Below are positions 33,679 to 43,033 of a stretch of 64,000 nt of DNA, in pieces. The notes under the pieces are model-generated. The model was not told the origin of the DNA and made no database searches. It worked only from the letters and a program-made list of their open reading frames with translations. Each line of letters starts with the position of its first letter. Positions within the stretch are counted from its first letter, which is position 1. The translations under genes and the position numbers were made by a program. Source of the stretch: Paenibacillus albiflavus. GTDB lineage: Bacteria; Bacillota; Bacilli; Paenibacillales; NBRC-103111. The stretch covers positions 62,001-126,000 of the forward strand of contig NZ_SKFG01000004.1 in NCBI RefSeq assembly GCF_004344915.1, read 5' to 3'.

Positions 33679-34407
33679 ATGATGACCTTTAACCGTGTGC
33701 TGCAATCGGAGTGGCTCAAATTACGTAAATCGAGTATATGGCTGCTTATTTTTGTCAGTCCGATTCTGGCTTTCATTGTAGGAGCGCTAGTGGATTTGGG
33801 CTATAACGATTGGGGAGTCCTGTTAAGCCAAATGGTGTTCACTCATGCTATGCTGTTCTTACCGTTATTAACGGGTGTATTTGCTGCATTCGTGTGTCGC
33901 TATGAGCATAGTGGGGGTGGCTGGAAGCAATTGCTGGCACTGCCGATGAAACGTACGCATCTTTATTTAGCCAAATTTATCGTTGTTTTCTCCCTGATTC
34001 TAGCTGTGCAGCTCCTATTTTTAATTGGTGTTGTTGTGGCAGGAGCGATTCGAGGATTAGATTCACCGATTCCATGGATCATGCTATTACGCAGCGGTCT
34101 TGGTGGCATGGTTGCAGTGTTGCCTCTGATTGCACTTCAATTAACGGTATCGATTGCTTGGTCTAGCTTTGCTGCTCCACTTGCACTGAATTTTATATGC
34201 ACCTTACCCAATATACTTGTTTCTAATTCTGCCGATTATGGTCCATTCTATCCATGGGCACAGCCGTTTATAGCGATGATGCCATACAATCCTGATAACT
34301 TTGGAGCGTTTAATGTGTCTTTCGAGACTTTGATCTACGTGATTTTGGGCAGCTTTGTTGTTTTCTTCGTTTCAGGATTTACTTATTTTCAGAGAAAAGA
34401 AGTGTAG
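33679..34407 (+). CDS. ABC-2 permease, lantibiotic-protection type, subunit 2
   Basis: 242 residues, six helices, paralogous to the previous permease (QSEWLKLRKSSIWLLIFVSPILAF; GGWKQLLALPMKRTHLYLAKFIV). One base separates the two genes. No bacteriocin structural gene is nearby, so this is a resistance set, not a biosynthetic cluster. Confidence 0.9.
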   Translation: MMTFNRVLQSEWLKLRKSSIWLLIFVSPILAFIVGALVDLGYNDWGVLLSQMVFTHAMLFLPLLTGVFAAFVCRYEHSGGGWKQLLALPMKRTHLYLAKFIVVFSLILAVQLLFLIGVVVAGAIRGLDSPIPWIMLLRSGLGGMVAVLPLIALQLTVSIAWSSFAAPLALNFICTLPNILVSNSADYGPFYPWAQPFIAMMPYNPDNFGAFNVSFETLIYVILGSFVVFFVSGFTYFQRKEV

Positions 34408-34427
34408 ACGAACGTTTGTGAATGTTT

Positions 34428-34470
34428 ATAAGCTAATCGCTATTTAGATGCGGTTAGCTTATTTTTTTCT
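34428..34470 (+). terminator. Terminator of the two-component/ABC operon
   Basis: ATAAGCTAATCGC (34428-34440) pairs with GCGGTTAGCTTAT (34450-34462) and a long T run follows. Confidence 0.92.
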
Positions 34471-34500
34471 CCTTTCACACAATATTTGGCCCAAAATCAA

Positions 34501-34567
34501 TTGACTCTGATTAGCCAAAATTCTATGATTAGGCCAAATAGTTTGGCTGAAATTATGTTAGCGCTAA
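34501..34567 (+). promoter_or_regulatory. Promoter and LacI-type operator of the glycoside operon
   Basis: TTGACT (34501-34506), 17 bases, TATGAT (34524-34529) is a near-consensus sigma-A promoter. TTAGCGCTAA (34558-34567), a perfect palindrome with the central CG expected of LacI-family operators, lies 29 bases downstream and just before the regulator gene. Confidence 0.7.
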
Positions 34568-34578
34568 TGGAGGGTCAG

Positions 34579-35622
34579 ATGGTCACATTAAAGGATATTG
34601 CTCAGCTCGCAGGCGTATCTATTTCAACTGCATCTCGTGTACTAAATCATGACAATAGCCGCACAGTAAAAGATGAAACAAAAGGCAGGATTTTCGCAGC
34701 TGCAAGACAACTGGGGTATGTGTCCAGCAGTGAAGAAGGTCGACAGCTCTACAATCGGCAGCGTGACTCTGCAACTATGCAAATCGGTTGCATCGTATCT
34801 GTCATTCAGCAAAAGTATAACTATCATAATCATCCCTATTTTTCACCTATTTTAGCTGGTATCGAGTCCTATTTGGCCCAAAAAGGTTATAGTTTCGCTT
34901 ATATCCATTCTTCTAAGGAGCTCCATGATAAGCGAATTCTGCGGAAGGTAGTTCGGGATGTGAAGGTCGATGGCATGATTATCGTCGAAGGGATGGACGC
35001 AGAAATTTATCAGCAAATTAAGCGGCATTCAACTGCACTGGTAGGGATAGATATTGCAGATCAAGATATCTCAATCGTCTCCTATGATCGAATGGCAGCA
35101 GCGAAGCTGGCAGTGAGTCACTTGATCGCTGAAGGTCACAGAAGAATTGGTTTTATCGGTGGTGTGGGCTTAAGCGGTGTTATGGAGCGAGAAAAAAGAT
35201 ACCGCGGCTATAAATCGGCGCTTGAAGAAGCGGGTATCGAAGTAAATCCGAGTTGGGTAATCAATGCAGGCTGGGATGTGGAAGCAAGCTATCAAAGGTT
35301 AAAGGAACTAATCGAAAAATACCCTGGCCAATTGCCCTCAGCCATTTTCTCTGCCAGCGATATGATGGCGATCTCTGCAATGCGCGCTGTTACGGAGAAA
35401 GGGCTTCGAGTACCGGACGATATCGCCTTTATCGGGTTCGACAACATCGATATGGCCCAGTATACTTCACCCCCACTATCAACGATTCATATTCCTAAAT
35501 TTGAAATCGGGCAGGTAGCAGCCAGCTTATTGCTGGATACGATCGAACGGCGATATCCTTTTCCAATCAAAATATCAACTCCGTATGAATTGAAGGCAAG
35601 GGCTTCGTCAATAATTATTTGA
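34579..35622 (+). CDS. LacI-family transcriptional regulator
   Basis: 347 residues from ATG 34579 (GGAGGGT upstream); earlier in-frame starts would run through the operator and are rejected. N-terminal HTH VTLKDIAQLAGVSISTASRVLNHD with hinge helix, then a type I periplasmic-binding-protein sensor domain (GFIGGVGLSG, FSASDMMAISAMRA, FIGFDNIDMAQYTSPPLSTI). The GalR/EbgR-like C-terminus suits control by an alpha- or beta-galactoside. It precedes the sugar importer and GH4 gene and probably represses its own operon through the TTAGCGCTAA site. Confidence 0.95.
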   Translation: MVTLKDIAQLAGVSISTASRVLNHDNSRTVKDETKGRIFAAARQLGYVSSSEEGRQLYNRQRDSATMQIGCIVSVIQQKYNYHNHPYFSPILAGIESYLAQKGYSFAYIHSSKELHDKRILRKVVRDVKVDGMIIVEGMDAEIYQQIKRHSTALVGIDIADQDISIVSYDRMAAAKLAVSHLIAEGHRRIGFIGGVGLSGVMEREKRYRGYKSALEEAGIEVNPSWVINAGWDVEASYQRLKELIEKYPGQLPSAIFSASDMMAISAMRAVTEKGLRVPDDIAFIGFDNIDMAQYTSPPLSTIHIPKFEIGQVAASLLLDTIERRYPFPIKISTPYELKARASSIII

Positions 35623-35656
35623 ATTTTCAATAAATAATATAGGAGGGTGATACGGG

Positions 35657-36550
35657 TTGAAAAAATCTCGTAGAGAAGAGCTGTCCTTCTACTTATTTGC
35701 AGCTCCTTGGCTATTTGGTTTACTCATTTTCTTTGCAGGTCCTGCAATTGCCTCATTCGTACTAAGCTTGACCGATTATAACATTCTATCTTCACCGACT
35801 TATGTAGGGACCGATAATTTTCAATTTCTGTTTCATGATGAATTGTTTTGGAAGAGCTTGATGAACACACTGTACATGATTGTGATTGCTTTACCTATCA
35901 CACTGATTGCGCAAATTCTCCTTGCTTTATTCGTGAATACAGAACGCAAAGGAATCGGTGTGTTTCGTACGATTTATTACTTGCCCTATCTCGTTCCAGC
36001 AGTGGCGACAGGGATTTTATGGGGGATGCTGTTTAACACTGATTTTGGGCTGCTGAACAATGTGCTGAATTGGTTTGGCATTCCGCCGCAATCTTGGCTC
36101 AGTAATCCTCAACTAGCAAAGCCCTCCATTACGATTATGCTTCTGTGGACGACGGGAAGCGGGATGCTGATCTATCTAGCAGGCTTGAAGGGAATTCCGA
36201 AGCATCTTTATGAATCAGCGATTATTGATGGAGCGACAAGAAGGCGGCAGTTCTGGCATATTACTTTGCCTCTGTTATCGCCTACGATATTTTTTAACTT
36301 GATCATGGGGATTATCGGAACGTTTCAAATGTTTACAGAGGCTTATGTGCTTACCAAGGGAGGCCCGAATTACGAAACTACCTTCTATATGTATTATTTG
36401 TATAACAATGCATTTAAGTATTTTAAGATGGGCATTGCTTCCGCACAAGCCTGGATTCTGTTCCTTGTTATCTTGGTATTTACCTTAATTGTCATTCGAA
36501 TTTCACGCAAATGGGTTTATTACGAGGGTGAGGCAGGTAATAAGCAATGA
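35657..36550 (+). CDS. Sugar ABC transporter permease (MalF/LacF type)
   Basis: 297 residues from TTG 35657, with AGGAGGGTGA seven bases upstream. Six helices; the EAA motif is YESAIIDGATRRRQFWHITLPLLSP. Member of the CUT1 oligosaccharide importer family. It overlaps the second permease by four bases and forms a heterodimer with it. No dedicated ATPase is in the operon, as usual when a shared MsmK/MsmX ATPase energises the importer. Confidence 0.94.
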   Translation: MKKSRREELSFYLFAAPWLFGLLIFFAGPAIASFVLSLTDYNILSSPTYVGTDNFQFLFHDELFWKSLMNTLYMIVIALPITLIAQILLALFVNTERKGIGVFRTIYYLPYLVPAVATGILWGMLFNTDFGLLNNVLNWFGIPPQSWLSNPQLAKPSITIMLLWTTGSGMLIYLAGLKGIPKHLYESAIIDGATRRRQFWHITLPLLSPTIFFNLIMGIIGTFQMFTEAYVLTKGGPNYETTFYMYYLYNNAFKYFKMGIASAQAWILFLVILVFTLIVIRISRKWVYYEGEAGNKQ

Positions 36551-37380
36551 AGACGAATAAAATGTTTGCTGCGATTCATTATTTTGCGCTTGTACTAGTC
36601 GCACTTATATTTATTGGACCGCTAATTTTTCTGATCTCAGCGGTCTTCAAAACGAATGAACAGATGTTTCGCTTCCCGATTGAATGGATCCCGAATCCTG
36701 TGAAGTGGACAAATTTTCAAGAGCTATTCGATTTAATGCCGATGTGGGCATTTATTCGCAATTCACTTGTCATCACGGTGTTAAGTACAATCGGAACACT
36801 ATTCTCCTGTACGTTGGTGGCATTTGCCTTCGCTAGAACGAAGGCGCGCTCCAGGAACTTCTGGTTCATTGTGCTGCTTGCAACCTTAATGATCCCTTCG
36901 CAGGTCACGCAGATTCCAGTGTTTATTATCTTCAGGGAGCTGAATTGGATTGATACGCCTTTGCCGCTTATTATTCCAACCTTTCTTGGAAACGCTTTCT
37001 ATATCTTTTTGATTCGGCAATTCTTCATGACGATTCCAAATGAACTGGATGAAGCGACGGTGATCGATGGAGGCAGTAAGTGGACGATTTTGATACGCAT
37101 TATGATCCCATTATCGATTCCAGCCTTGATTACAGTTAGCATTTTTACCTTTGTAGGATCATGGACGGATTTCTATTCACCGCTTATTTATTTATCTTCA
37201 TTAGAACAAATGACGCTTAGCGTCGGCATTACCTTCCTGCAAGGTCAGCATGCAACTAATGTGAATGTGCCTCTACTAGCGACAGCATCTTTAATCAGCA
37301 TTCTACCAATCGCTTTCATCTACACATTCTCGCAGAAGTACTTTGTAGAAGGTGTCGTTCTCTCAGGCATCAAGGGTTAA
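36547..37380 (+). CDS. Sugar ABC transporter permease (MalG/LacG type)
   Basis: 277 residues, six helices, EAA motif DEATVIDGGSKWTILIRIMIPLSIPA, and the C-terminal YFVEGVVLSGIKG common to MalG-type permeases. Partner of the preceding permease in a CUT1 importer. Confidence 0.94.
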   Translation: MKTNKMFAAIHYFALVLVALIFIGPLIFLISAVFKTNEQMFRFPIEWIPNPVKWTNFQELFDLMPMWAFIRNSLVITVLSTIGTLFSCTLVAFAFARTKARSRNFWFIVLLATLMIPSQVTQIPVFIIFRELNWIDTPLPLIIPTFLGNAFYIFLIRQFFMTIPNELDEATVIDGGSKWTILIRIMIPLSIPALITVSIFTFVGSWTDFYSPLIYLSSLEQMTLSVGITFLQGQHATNVNVPLLATASLISILPIAFIYTFSQKYFVEGVVLSGIKG

Positions 37381-37436
37381 TTGCGATATGTGAGCCTCAC
37401 CACATATAGATTTTAAATGAAGAGGGGAGTTTGGAT

Positions 37437-38723
37437 ATGAAAAAATTCGTGTTATTGATGATGACGTTTATGCTTGTGCTGATTGGCTGTTCGACGAATG
37501 ACGGGAAGGATGGCAAAGTAACGCTTCGTTACTCTCGCTGGGGTACGCCTGAGGAGATTAAAGGAACACAGGATATCATTGATAAGTTTAATAGTAGCCA
37601 TCCTAATATTGAAGTTAAGTTGGAGTATGCGGATTGGGAGAACTACTGGACCAAATTGCAAACCCAGCAAGCAGGAGGTAAAGCACCCGATGTCTTTTTG
37701 CTCGACAGCGCCTTTTTTATAGGGACATTTGCTGAGAAGAATGCAATTCAGGATTTGACGCCTTTTGTACAAAAATCGAATTTGGATCTCAATCAATTTC
37801 TCCCCGGACTTACCAATATTCATACTTACAAAGAAAAGCTATATGCACTGCCAAGAGATTTGAACTCGATTATTATGTTCTACAACAAATCGCTGTTTGA
37901 GAAGGCAAAGCTAGATGTGCCGAATGGAACGTGGACTTGGGATCAAGCGCTTCAAGCTGCGCTGAAGCTGACGGTCGACAAGAATGGCAAGACTGCTGAT
38001 CAGCCTGATTTTGACCCGAAGAATATTGTTCAGTATGGCATTTTCCTGAATGATCAGAACGTCGACAACACGGTTGAACCCATGATGATCCAAAATGGAG
38101 GGCATATGTTTAACGGCGACTACACAGGCACAACCATGGCGACAGCAGAAAGTCAGCAGGTACTTGGCTTTCTGCACGATCTCGTGAATAAATATCATGT
38201 GTCGCCATCCAGTGAAATGGTTGCCAACATGGGGACTCCATTTGCAACGGGCAAGGTAGCGATGACGATGGACGGTTCTTGGATGCTACCTGAATATAAC
38301 AAAACGCAGGGCTTTGAGTGGGATGTTACCCTTCCGCCGATCTATAAGAAGCAAGCGCTCGCCGTTCAGTCTGTTGGCAATGCGATGGCTGCGAAAACAA
38401 AATATCCAGATCAAGCTTGGGAACTGATCCGCTATTTATCTGGTGAAGAAGCGCAGAAGATTATGGCAAAGGAAGGATCATCGATTCCAGCGCTTAAGAG
38501 CATTGCAGAAAGCGACTTTCTCCAAGGTGCACCAACTAATCGAAAGGCATTCCTAGATGCGACTGAGTTTGGAATTTCACAACCATGGTTCCCAGGACGC
38601 GCTGAAGTGATCGATCTCATGGCGCAAGAGTTTAAATCGTATATGACAAATATTAAGAAGCTAGATGAAATAGTAACCAAGATAGATAAAGACTCACAGG
38701 AGAAAATTAAAGCAGGTAATTAA
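37437..38723 (+). CDS. Sugar ABC transporter substrate-binding lipoprotein (family 1)
   Basis: 428 residues from ATG 37437 (GGGGAG ahead). Lipoprotein signal ending in LIGC. The remainder is a family 1 solute-binding protein (TLRYSRWGTPEEIKGTQDIIDKFNSSHPNIEV, DVFLLDSAFF, GKVAMTMDGSWMLPEY). It delivers an oligosaccharide or glycoside to the two permeases; the downstream GH4 enzyme suggests an alpha-galactoside or related sugar. Confidence 0.93.
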   Translation: MKKFVLLMMTFMLVLIGCSTNDGKDGKVTLRYSRWGTPEEIKGTQDIIDKFNSSHPNIEVKLEYADWENYWTKLQTQQAGGKAPDVFLLDSAFFIGTFAEKNAIQDLTPFVQKSNLDLNQFLPGLTNIHTYKEKLYALPRDLNSIIMFYNKSLFEKAKLDVPNGTWTWDQALQAALKLTVDKNGKTADQPDFDPKNIVQYGIFLNDQNVDNTVEPMMIQNGGHMFNGDYTGTTMATAESQQVLGFLHDLVNKYHVSPSSEMVANMGTPFATGKVAMTMDGSWMLPEYNKTQGFEWDVTLPPIYKKQALAVQSVGNAMAAKTKYPDQAWELIRYLSGEEAQKIMAKEGSSIPALKSIAESDFLQGAPTNRKAFLDATEFGISQPWFPGRAEVIDLMAQEFKSYMTNIKKLDEIVTKIDKDSQEKIKAGN

Positions 38724-38749
38724 TTCATGGGAAGATGGGGGGAGAAACG

Positions 38750-40051
38750 ATGACTAAAATTGCAATTATTGGAGCAGGCAGTGCGTTTACACAAAATATT
38801 GTGATGGATATTCTTTCAATTGCTGCTTTGGAGGTAGGGACAATTGCGCTTGTCGATCTGGATGAACGTCGATTAAACCTTGCGCATCGACTAGTTACGA
38901 AAATCATTGAGCAGACAGGGAAGGCATGGAACGTTATTTCCTCTACGAATATACGCGAAGTCATAAAGGGGTCACGGTTTGTTATCAATCAGATTGAGGT
39001 AGCGGGCTTAGCCACTGTTCAGTATGAATTTGAAATTCCGCTTAAGTACGGGGTCAAGCAATGCATTGGAGATACGATGGGGCCAGGAGGTTTGTTCAAA
39101 ACCTTGCGAACTGTGCCAGCTTGGCTGCAGATTATACGTAACGTAGAAGAGCTATGCCCAAATGCCTTGATCCTGAACTATACGAATCCGATGTCAGCCG
39201 TAACGCTTGCAGCAGTCAAGACGACGACCATGCCTATCATTGGTTTATGCCATTCCATCCAGAACACCTCTCGTCAGCTTGCCAAATATGCAGGCGTCCC
39301 TTATGAAGAGCTGCAATGGCGCTGTGGTGGAATCAATCATATGTCATGGTTTACCGAGCTGACGCATAACGGACACGATCTGTATCCAATTATCCAACAA
39401 AAAATGAGCGATCCCACCTTTGTCGCCAAGGATCCTGTAAGGCTTGATGCGATGAAATATCTGGGCGCATTCGTATCCGAATCCAGCGGGCATTTCTCGG
39501 AATATATTCCTTATTATCGCAAAAGACAAGATTTGATCGATACACACTGCAATGCAGGTTATAACGGAGCGACAGGTTTCTATGCGAATAACTGGCCCAA
39601 ATGGCGTCAGGAGCTAGATGAGAGTATAGCAGAACTCCTGCAAGATGATAAACCGATAGAGTTCGAGTCCAGTAATGAATATGCGGCTGTTATTATCGAA
39701 GCGGTCGTAACGAATGAGCCAAAAGTGATTTATGGGAATGTGCAGAACCGCGGCTTGATTGAGAATTTGCCTTATGATGGGATTGTTGAAGTAGCGACTC
39801 TGATCGATCGCAATGGGTTTAATCCTTGCCGCTTCGGCAAGCTTCCCGAGCATTTGGCTAATCTCTGCCAAACGAATATGGCATTCTTTGAACTGGCGGT
39901 AAGTGCCGTGCTGGAACAGAGCCGGGAGATGGCTTTCCACGCTTTGCTTACTGATCCGCTTACGGCAGCAGTTTGTTCGCTTGCCGAGACAAAGCAAATG
40001 TTTGATGAACTCATGGAGGCAGAGAAGGATTATATTGCGGTTCTGAATTAG
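38750..40051 (+). CDS. Glycoside hydrolase family 4, alpha-galactosidase-like
   Basis: 433 residues from ATG 38750 (GGGGAGA five bases ahead). GH4 features: NAD-binding IAIIGAGSAF, GDTMGPGGLFKTLRTVP, NYTNPMSAV, the metal-binding Cys/His in LCHSIQNT, and GINHMSW with the metal His. GH4 enzymes use NAD+ and Mn2+ in a redox-assisted hydrolysis. The motifs are closest to MelA-type alpha-galactosidases rather than phospho-glucosidases, consistent with an ABC (not PTS) importer. Alpha-glucosidase or alpha-glucuronidase activity is an alternative. Confidence 0.9.
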   Translation: MTKIAIIGAGSAFTQNIVMDILSIAALEVGTIALVDLDERRLNLAHRLVTKIIEQTGKAWNVISSTNIREVIKGSRFVINQIEVAGLATVQYEFEIPLKYGVKQCIGDTMGPGGLFKTLRTVPAWLQIIRNVEELCPNALILNYTNPMSAVTLAAVKTTTMPIIGLCHSIQNTSRQLAKYAGVPYEELQWRCGGINHMSWFTELTHNGHDLYPIIQQKMSDPTFVAKDPVRLDAMKYLGAFVSESSGHFSEYIPYYRKRQDLIDTHCNAGYNGATGFYANNWPKWRQELDESIAELLQDDKPIEFESSNEYAAVIIEAVVTNEPKVIYGNVQNRGLIENLPYDGIVEVATLIDRNGFNPCRFGKLPEHLANLCQTNMAFFELAVSAVLEQSREMAFHALLTDPLTAAVCSLAETKQMFDELMEAEKDYIAVLN

Positions 40052-40080
40052 TTTATACTCGAGGCAAGGTTAATAAACAA

Positions 40081-40128
40081 AAGTGCTATCTCTTCCATTA
40101 ATAGTAACGGATGAGATAGCACTTTATT
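40081..40128. terminator. Bidirectional terminator
   Basis: AAGTGCTATCTC (40081-40092) and GAGATAGCACTT (40113-40124) form a perfect stem between the GH4 gene and a convergent small gene. Confidence 0.88.
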
Positions 40129-40146
40129 TGTTGACAATATTAATGA

Positions 40147-40347
40147 TTACGCCGATGCACTAGTGTCATTGTTTTTGGATTTCATTAGGCTTATAACAAC
40201 TAGAATAGCTCCAATAACGATAGCGGCGATTTCCCCAATTGTTTCATACTCGCCAAGTTTATTGAATATCTTGAATTGTATGCCGAAATACGGCAAAATA
40301 AAGCCCCCGATTCCTAAAATTAAAAGTATAACACCAAAGTTTCTCAT
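40147..40347 (-). CDS. Small two-helix membrane protein of unknown function
   Basis: 66 residues with two membrane helices (about 5-26 and 36-58) joined by a short polar loop with KIFNKLGEYETIGE. A strong AGGAGGAG ribosome site precedes the start on the minus strand. Resembles uncharacterised small membrane proteins of Firmicutes; no function can be given. Confidence 0.72.
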   Translation of the reverse strand: MRNFGVILLILGIGGFILPYFGIQFKIFNKLGEYETIGEIAAIVIGAILVVISLMKSKNNDTSASA

Positions 40348-40579
40348 AAGTTAGCTCCTCCTGAATCAGAACAATAATGGTTAAATCGTAACACATTTGT
40401 ATTAATCGACAATATATCCCTTAAGTACTAATTTTGTGGGAGAATTCTGATAAATTTTGTCGAATATCAGAAAAATTTGTCGAATTGTTTATCAGCGAGA
40501 ATAGTTTATAAACAACTTGAGGTAGTGTATGATCATAGATATGATCAAATAATACATATAAATAATTAGGAGGCGTAAC

Positions 40580-41815
40580 ATGAGTCTATTTGAAGAGCAA
40601 TTAGATAAGTATGCAGCACTTGCAGTTCACACTGGAGTAAACATTCAACCGGGACAAACATTAGTTATTTTTACACCTATTGTTGCAGCGGATTTCGTAC
40701 GTAAAATTACAAAGAAAGCCTATGAAGCGGGTGCAAGGAATGTCATCGTAGAATGGAATGACGATGAGATTACACATGCCAAATATAGTCATGCACCAGA
40801 GGAAGTATTCTCCGAGTATCCAGCTTGGATGGCTCAGATAAGAAATGATCTAGTGAAAGAAGGAGCAGCATTCCTTAACGTGCTTGCGCCAAATCCAGAT
40901 TTGTTGTCGGATATTGATCCGAAACGCATTGCAACTGCGAATAAAACAGCTGCCCAGGCATTAGAGGTATACCGCAGCTATGCAATGACAGACAAGGTAT
41001 GCTGGTCAATCGTTGCTGTTCCATCTGAAGCATGGGCTGCTAAGATTTTCCCTGAAGAACAAGATTCTGCTGTTGCGATTCAAAAATTGTGGGATGTTAT
41101 TTTCTCCATTGTGCGTGTTGATCAAGCAGATCCTGTTCAAGCATGGAAAGAACATAACGAGAAGCTTCAAAATATGTCGGCTTACTTGAATGAGAAGCAA
41201 TATGCAGAGCTTGTATACGAATCCACTGGTACGAATCTAACAGTTGGTCTGCCTGAAAATCATATTTGGGCAGGTGGCGGAGCGACTAGCCAATCTGGTA
41301 CTAGATTCAGTCCGAATATGCCGACGGAAGAAGTGTTCACAATGCCGCATAAGGATCGTGTGAACGGTGTAGTTAGTAGCACAAAACCGCTTAACTATGG
41401 CGGTACTGTAATTGATCGTTTTACACTTACATTCAAAGATGGTAAAGTCGTTGATTTCACAGCAGAGCAAGGCTATGAGACACTCAAGCATCTAATCGAA
41501 ACCGATGAAGGCTCAAGCCGTCTTGGTGAAGTTGCGTTAGTTCCGTATGAGTCTCCAATTTCGCTTTCAAACCTGATTTTCTATAACACGTTGTTCGATG
41601 AGAACGCATCATGCCACTTTGCGCTTGGTAGAGCGTACCCAACGAATATTCAGGGCGGAGTTGAAATGTCCGAGGAAGAGTTGGCGAAGAACGGCGTGAA
41701 CTCCAGTCTTACGCATGTGGACTACATGATTGGCTCGGCTGAAACGAACATTGACGGCATTACGAAGGATGGCAAGCGTGAGCCGATCTTCCGTAACGGC
41801 AACTGGGCAATTTAA
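40580..41815 (+). CDS. ampS: M29-family metallo-aminopeptidase
   Basis: 411 residues, the usual length. M29 signatures include GVNIQPGQTLVIFTPI at the N-terminus, VIVEWNDDE, the metal ligands in FSPNMPTEEVFTMPHKDRVNG, AEQGYETLKHLIETDEGSSRLGEVALVP, NTLFDENASCHFALG and HVDYMIGS. It removes N-terminal residues from peptides in the cytoplasm. AGGAGG precedes the ATG, and a terminator follows. Confidence 0.94.
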   Translation: MSLFEEQLDKYAALAVHTGVNIQPGQTLVIFTPIVAADFVRKITKKAYEAGARNVIVEWNDDEITHAKYSHAPEEVFSEYPAWMAQIRNDLVKEGAAFLNVLAPNPDLLSDIDPKRIATANKTAAQALEVYRSYAMTDKVCWSIVAVPSEAWAAKIFPEEQDSAVAIQKLWDVIFSIVRVDQADPVQAWKEHNEKLQNMSAYLNEKQYAELVYESTGTNLTVGLPENHIWAGGGATSQSGTRFSPNMPTEEVFTMPHKDRVNGVVSSTKPLNYGGTVIDRFTLTFKDGKVVDFTAEQGYETLKHLIETDEGSSRLGEVALVPYESPISLSNLIFYNTLFDENASCHFALGRAYPTNIQGGVEMSEEELAKNGVNSSLTHVDYMIGSAETNIDGITKDGKREPIFRNGNWAI

Positions 41816-41837
41816 TCAGATATAGGATGTAACCTAG

Positions 41838-41880
41838 AGCCTCTTTCTTGTACCTTGCGGTGCGGGAAGGAGGCTTTTCT
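41838..41880 (+). terminator. Terminator after ampS
   Basis: AGCCTC (41838-41843) and GAGGCT (41870-41875) close a long imperfect hairpin followed by TTTTCTTG. Confidence 0.72.
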
Positions 41881-42002
41881 TGTTTAAGGACGGTGAAACC
41901 GTTTCTTTTTGGTAAACCTTCTTACTTTAAGTAATTTAGTATATAATAATTATGATATAATGAACAAATTATATAGAGATGTTTATATAGGAGGTAATGA
42001 AG

Positions 42003-42347
42003 TTGCAACACATTCAGTTAGACCAAGTACAGCAAGCCATAAATAGTTATGCGAATCAGGATGTGTATCTTCATTTGGAGACGACCAATGGAGCTTATGC
42101 GGCCCATAATGATGATAAAAAAATGACAGTCGGCGCTTATATCCGTAATGGCCTTGTACAGTTTACTAGAGGAAGTATCGCAGGAGAGGATGCATACCGC
42201 GTTGGGCTTAAGCTCTCGTTGGGTTGGATTTATGCTGAAGGCTTAACTCATTATGAAATAGATGAGCAAGGCAGTTTATTAATGGCTGGATATGATTCTG
42301 AGGGACGGCTGGCTGTTGCGCTTGAACTCAGTCACCAACCATTCTAA
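42003..42347 (+). CDS. yojF: YojF-family protein
   Basis: About 114 residues. Start chosen at TTG 42003, eight bases after AGGAGG; the ATG at 41997 is too close to the site. A soluble alpha/beta protein (VYLHLETTNGAYAAH, VGAYIRNGLVQFTRG, VGLKLSLGWIYAEGLTHYEID). In Bacillus yojF sits directly before bshB2, as here. Its own role is unsettled; a link to bacillithiol metabolism is inferred from the pairing. Confidence 0.82.
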   Translation: MQHIQLDQVQQAINSYANQDVYLHLETTNGAYAAHNDDKKMTVGAYIRNGLVQFTRGSIAGEDAYRVGLKLSLGWIYAEGLTHYEIDEQGSLLMAGYDSEGRLAVALELSHQPF

Positions 42348-42369
42348 GATAGGAAGGAGTTTATTTGAT

Positions 42370-43020
42370 ATGGAACGTCATATACTTGTCGTATTAGCTC
42401 ACCCCGATGACGAAGCGTTCGGAGTATCGGGTTTCATAGCTTTAAATCGTGCGCAGGGAGTACCTGTCACTTATGCTTGTGCCACACTTGGCGAAATGGG
42501 ACGTAATATGGGTATGCCCATGATTGCTAATCGAGAAACGATGCCTCTGCTGCGCCTAGAAGAGCTTAAGAATGCATGTGCTGCTGTTGATTTGGAGGAT
42601 CTGCGTCTATTAGGATACCGAGATAAAACAGTGGAGTTTGAGAATAGAGAAGAAATAGCGGATCGCATTGGTGAAATTATCAAAGAAACGAATCCATCTT
42701 TGATTATAACGTTTGATTCCAAGCATGCGGTTCATCCTGATCACAATGCGATCGGTGCCGCGACATTGCTGGCAGTTAGTCGTATCCCTGAGGCAGAACG
42801 TCCAACGGTGTATCTTAAGGCATTTAGCAGAACCTGTCGCGAAGAGATGGGCAATCCAGATGTCGTGATCGATGTAAGCTCCGTATTAGACAAGAAGCTT
42901 AATGCCCTTAAAGCGCATGCTTCTCAGACATCCACTATCATTAAAGAGGCGGAAATTAATAAGAATCCATCCGTTCTTAGCATGCTTACGAAGGAAGAAT
43001 ACTGGACTTATCGGTGGTAA
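42370..43020 (+). CDS. bshB2: Bacillithiol biosynthesis deacetylase BshB2
   Basis: 216 residues from ATG 42370 (AAGGAG upstream). LmbE/PIG-L family zinc deacetylase: AHPDDEAFG carries the zinc ligands (His, Asp) and catalytic Asp, ATLGEMGRNMG and HPDHNAIG with the third His are also present. It removes acetyl from N-acetylglucosaminyl malate in bacillithiol synthesis. Follows yojF by 22 bases. Confidence 0.92.
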   Translation: MERHILVVLAHPDDEAFGVSGFIALNRAQGVPVTYACATLGEMGRNMGMPMIANRETMPLLRLEELKNACAAVDLEDLRLLGYRDKTVEFENREEIADRIGEIIKETNPSLIITFDSKHAVHPDHNAIGAATLLAVSRIPEAERPTVYLKAFSRTCREEMGNPDVVIDVSSVLDKKLNALKAHASQTSTIIKEAEINKNPSVLSMLTKEEYWTYRW

Positions 43021-43033
43021 TTGAAGCAGGTAA

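Noticed and set aside
29946-34407. Lantibiotic biosynthesis cluster
   Set aside because: Only regulator, kinase and protection-type ABC genes are present, with no precursor peptide or modification enzyme.
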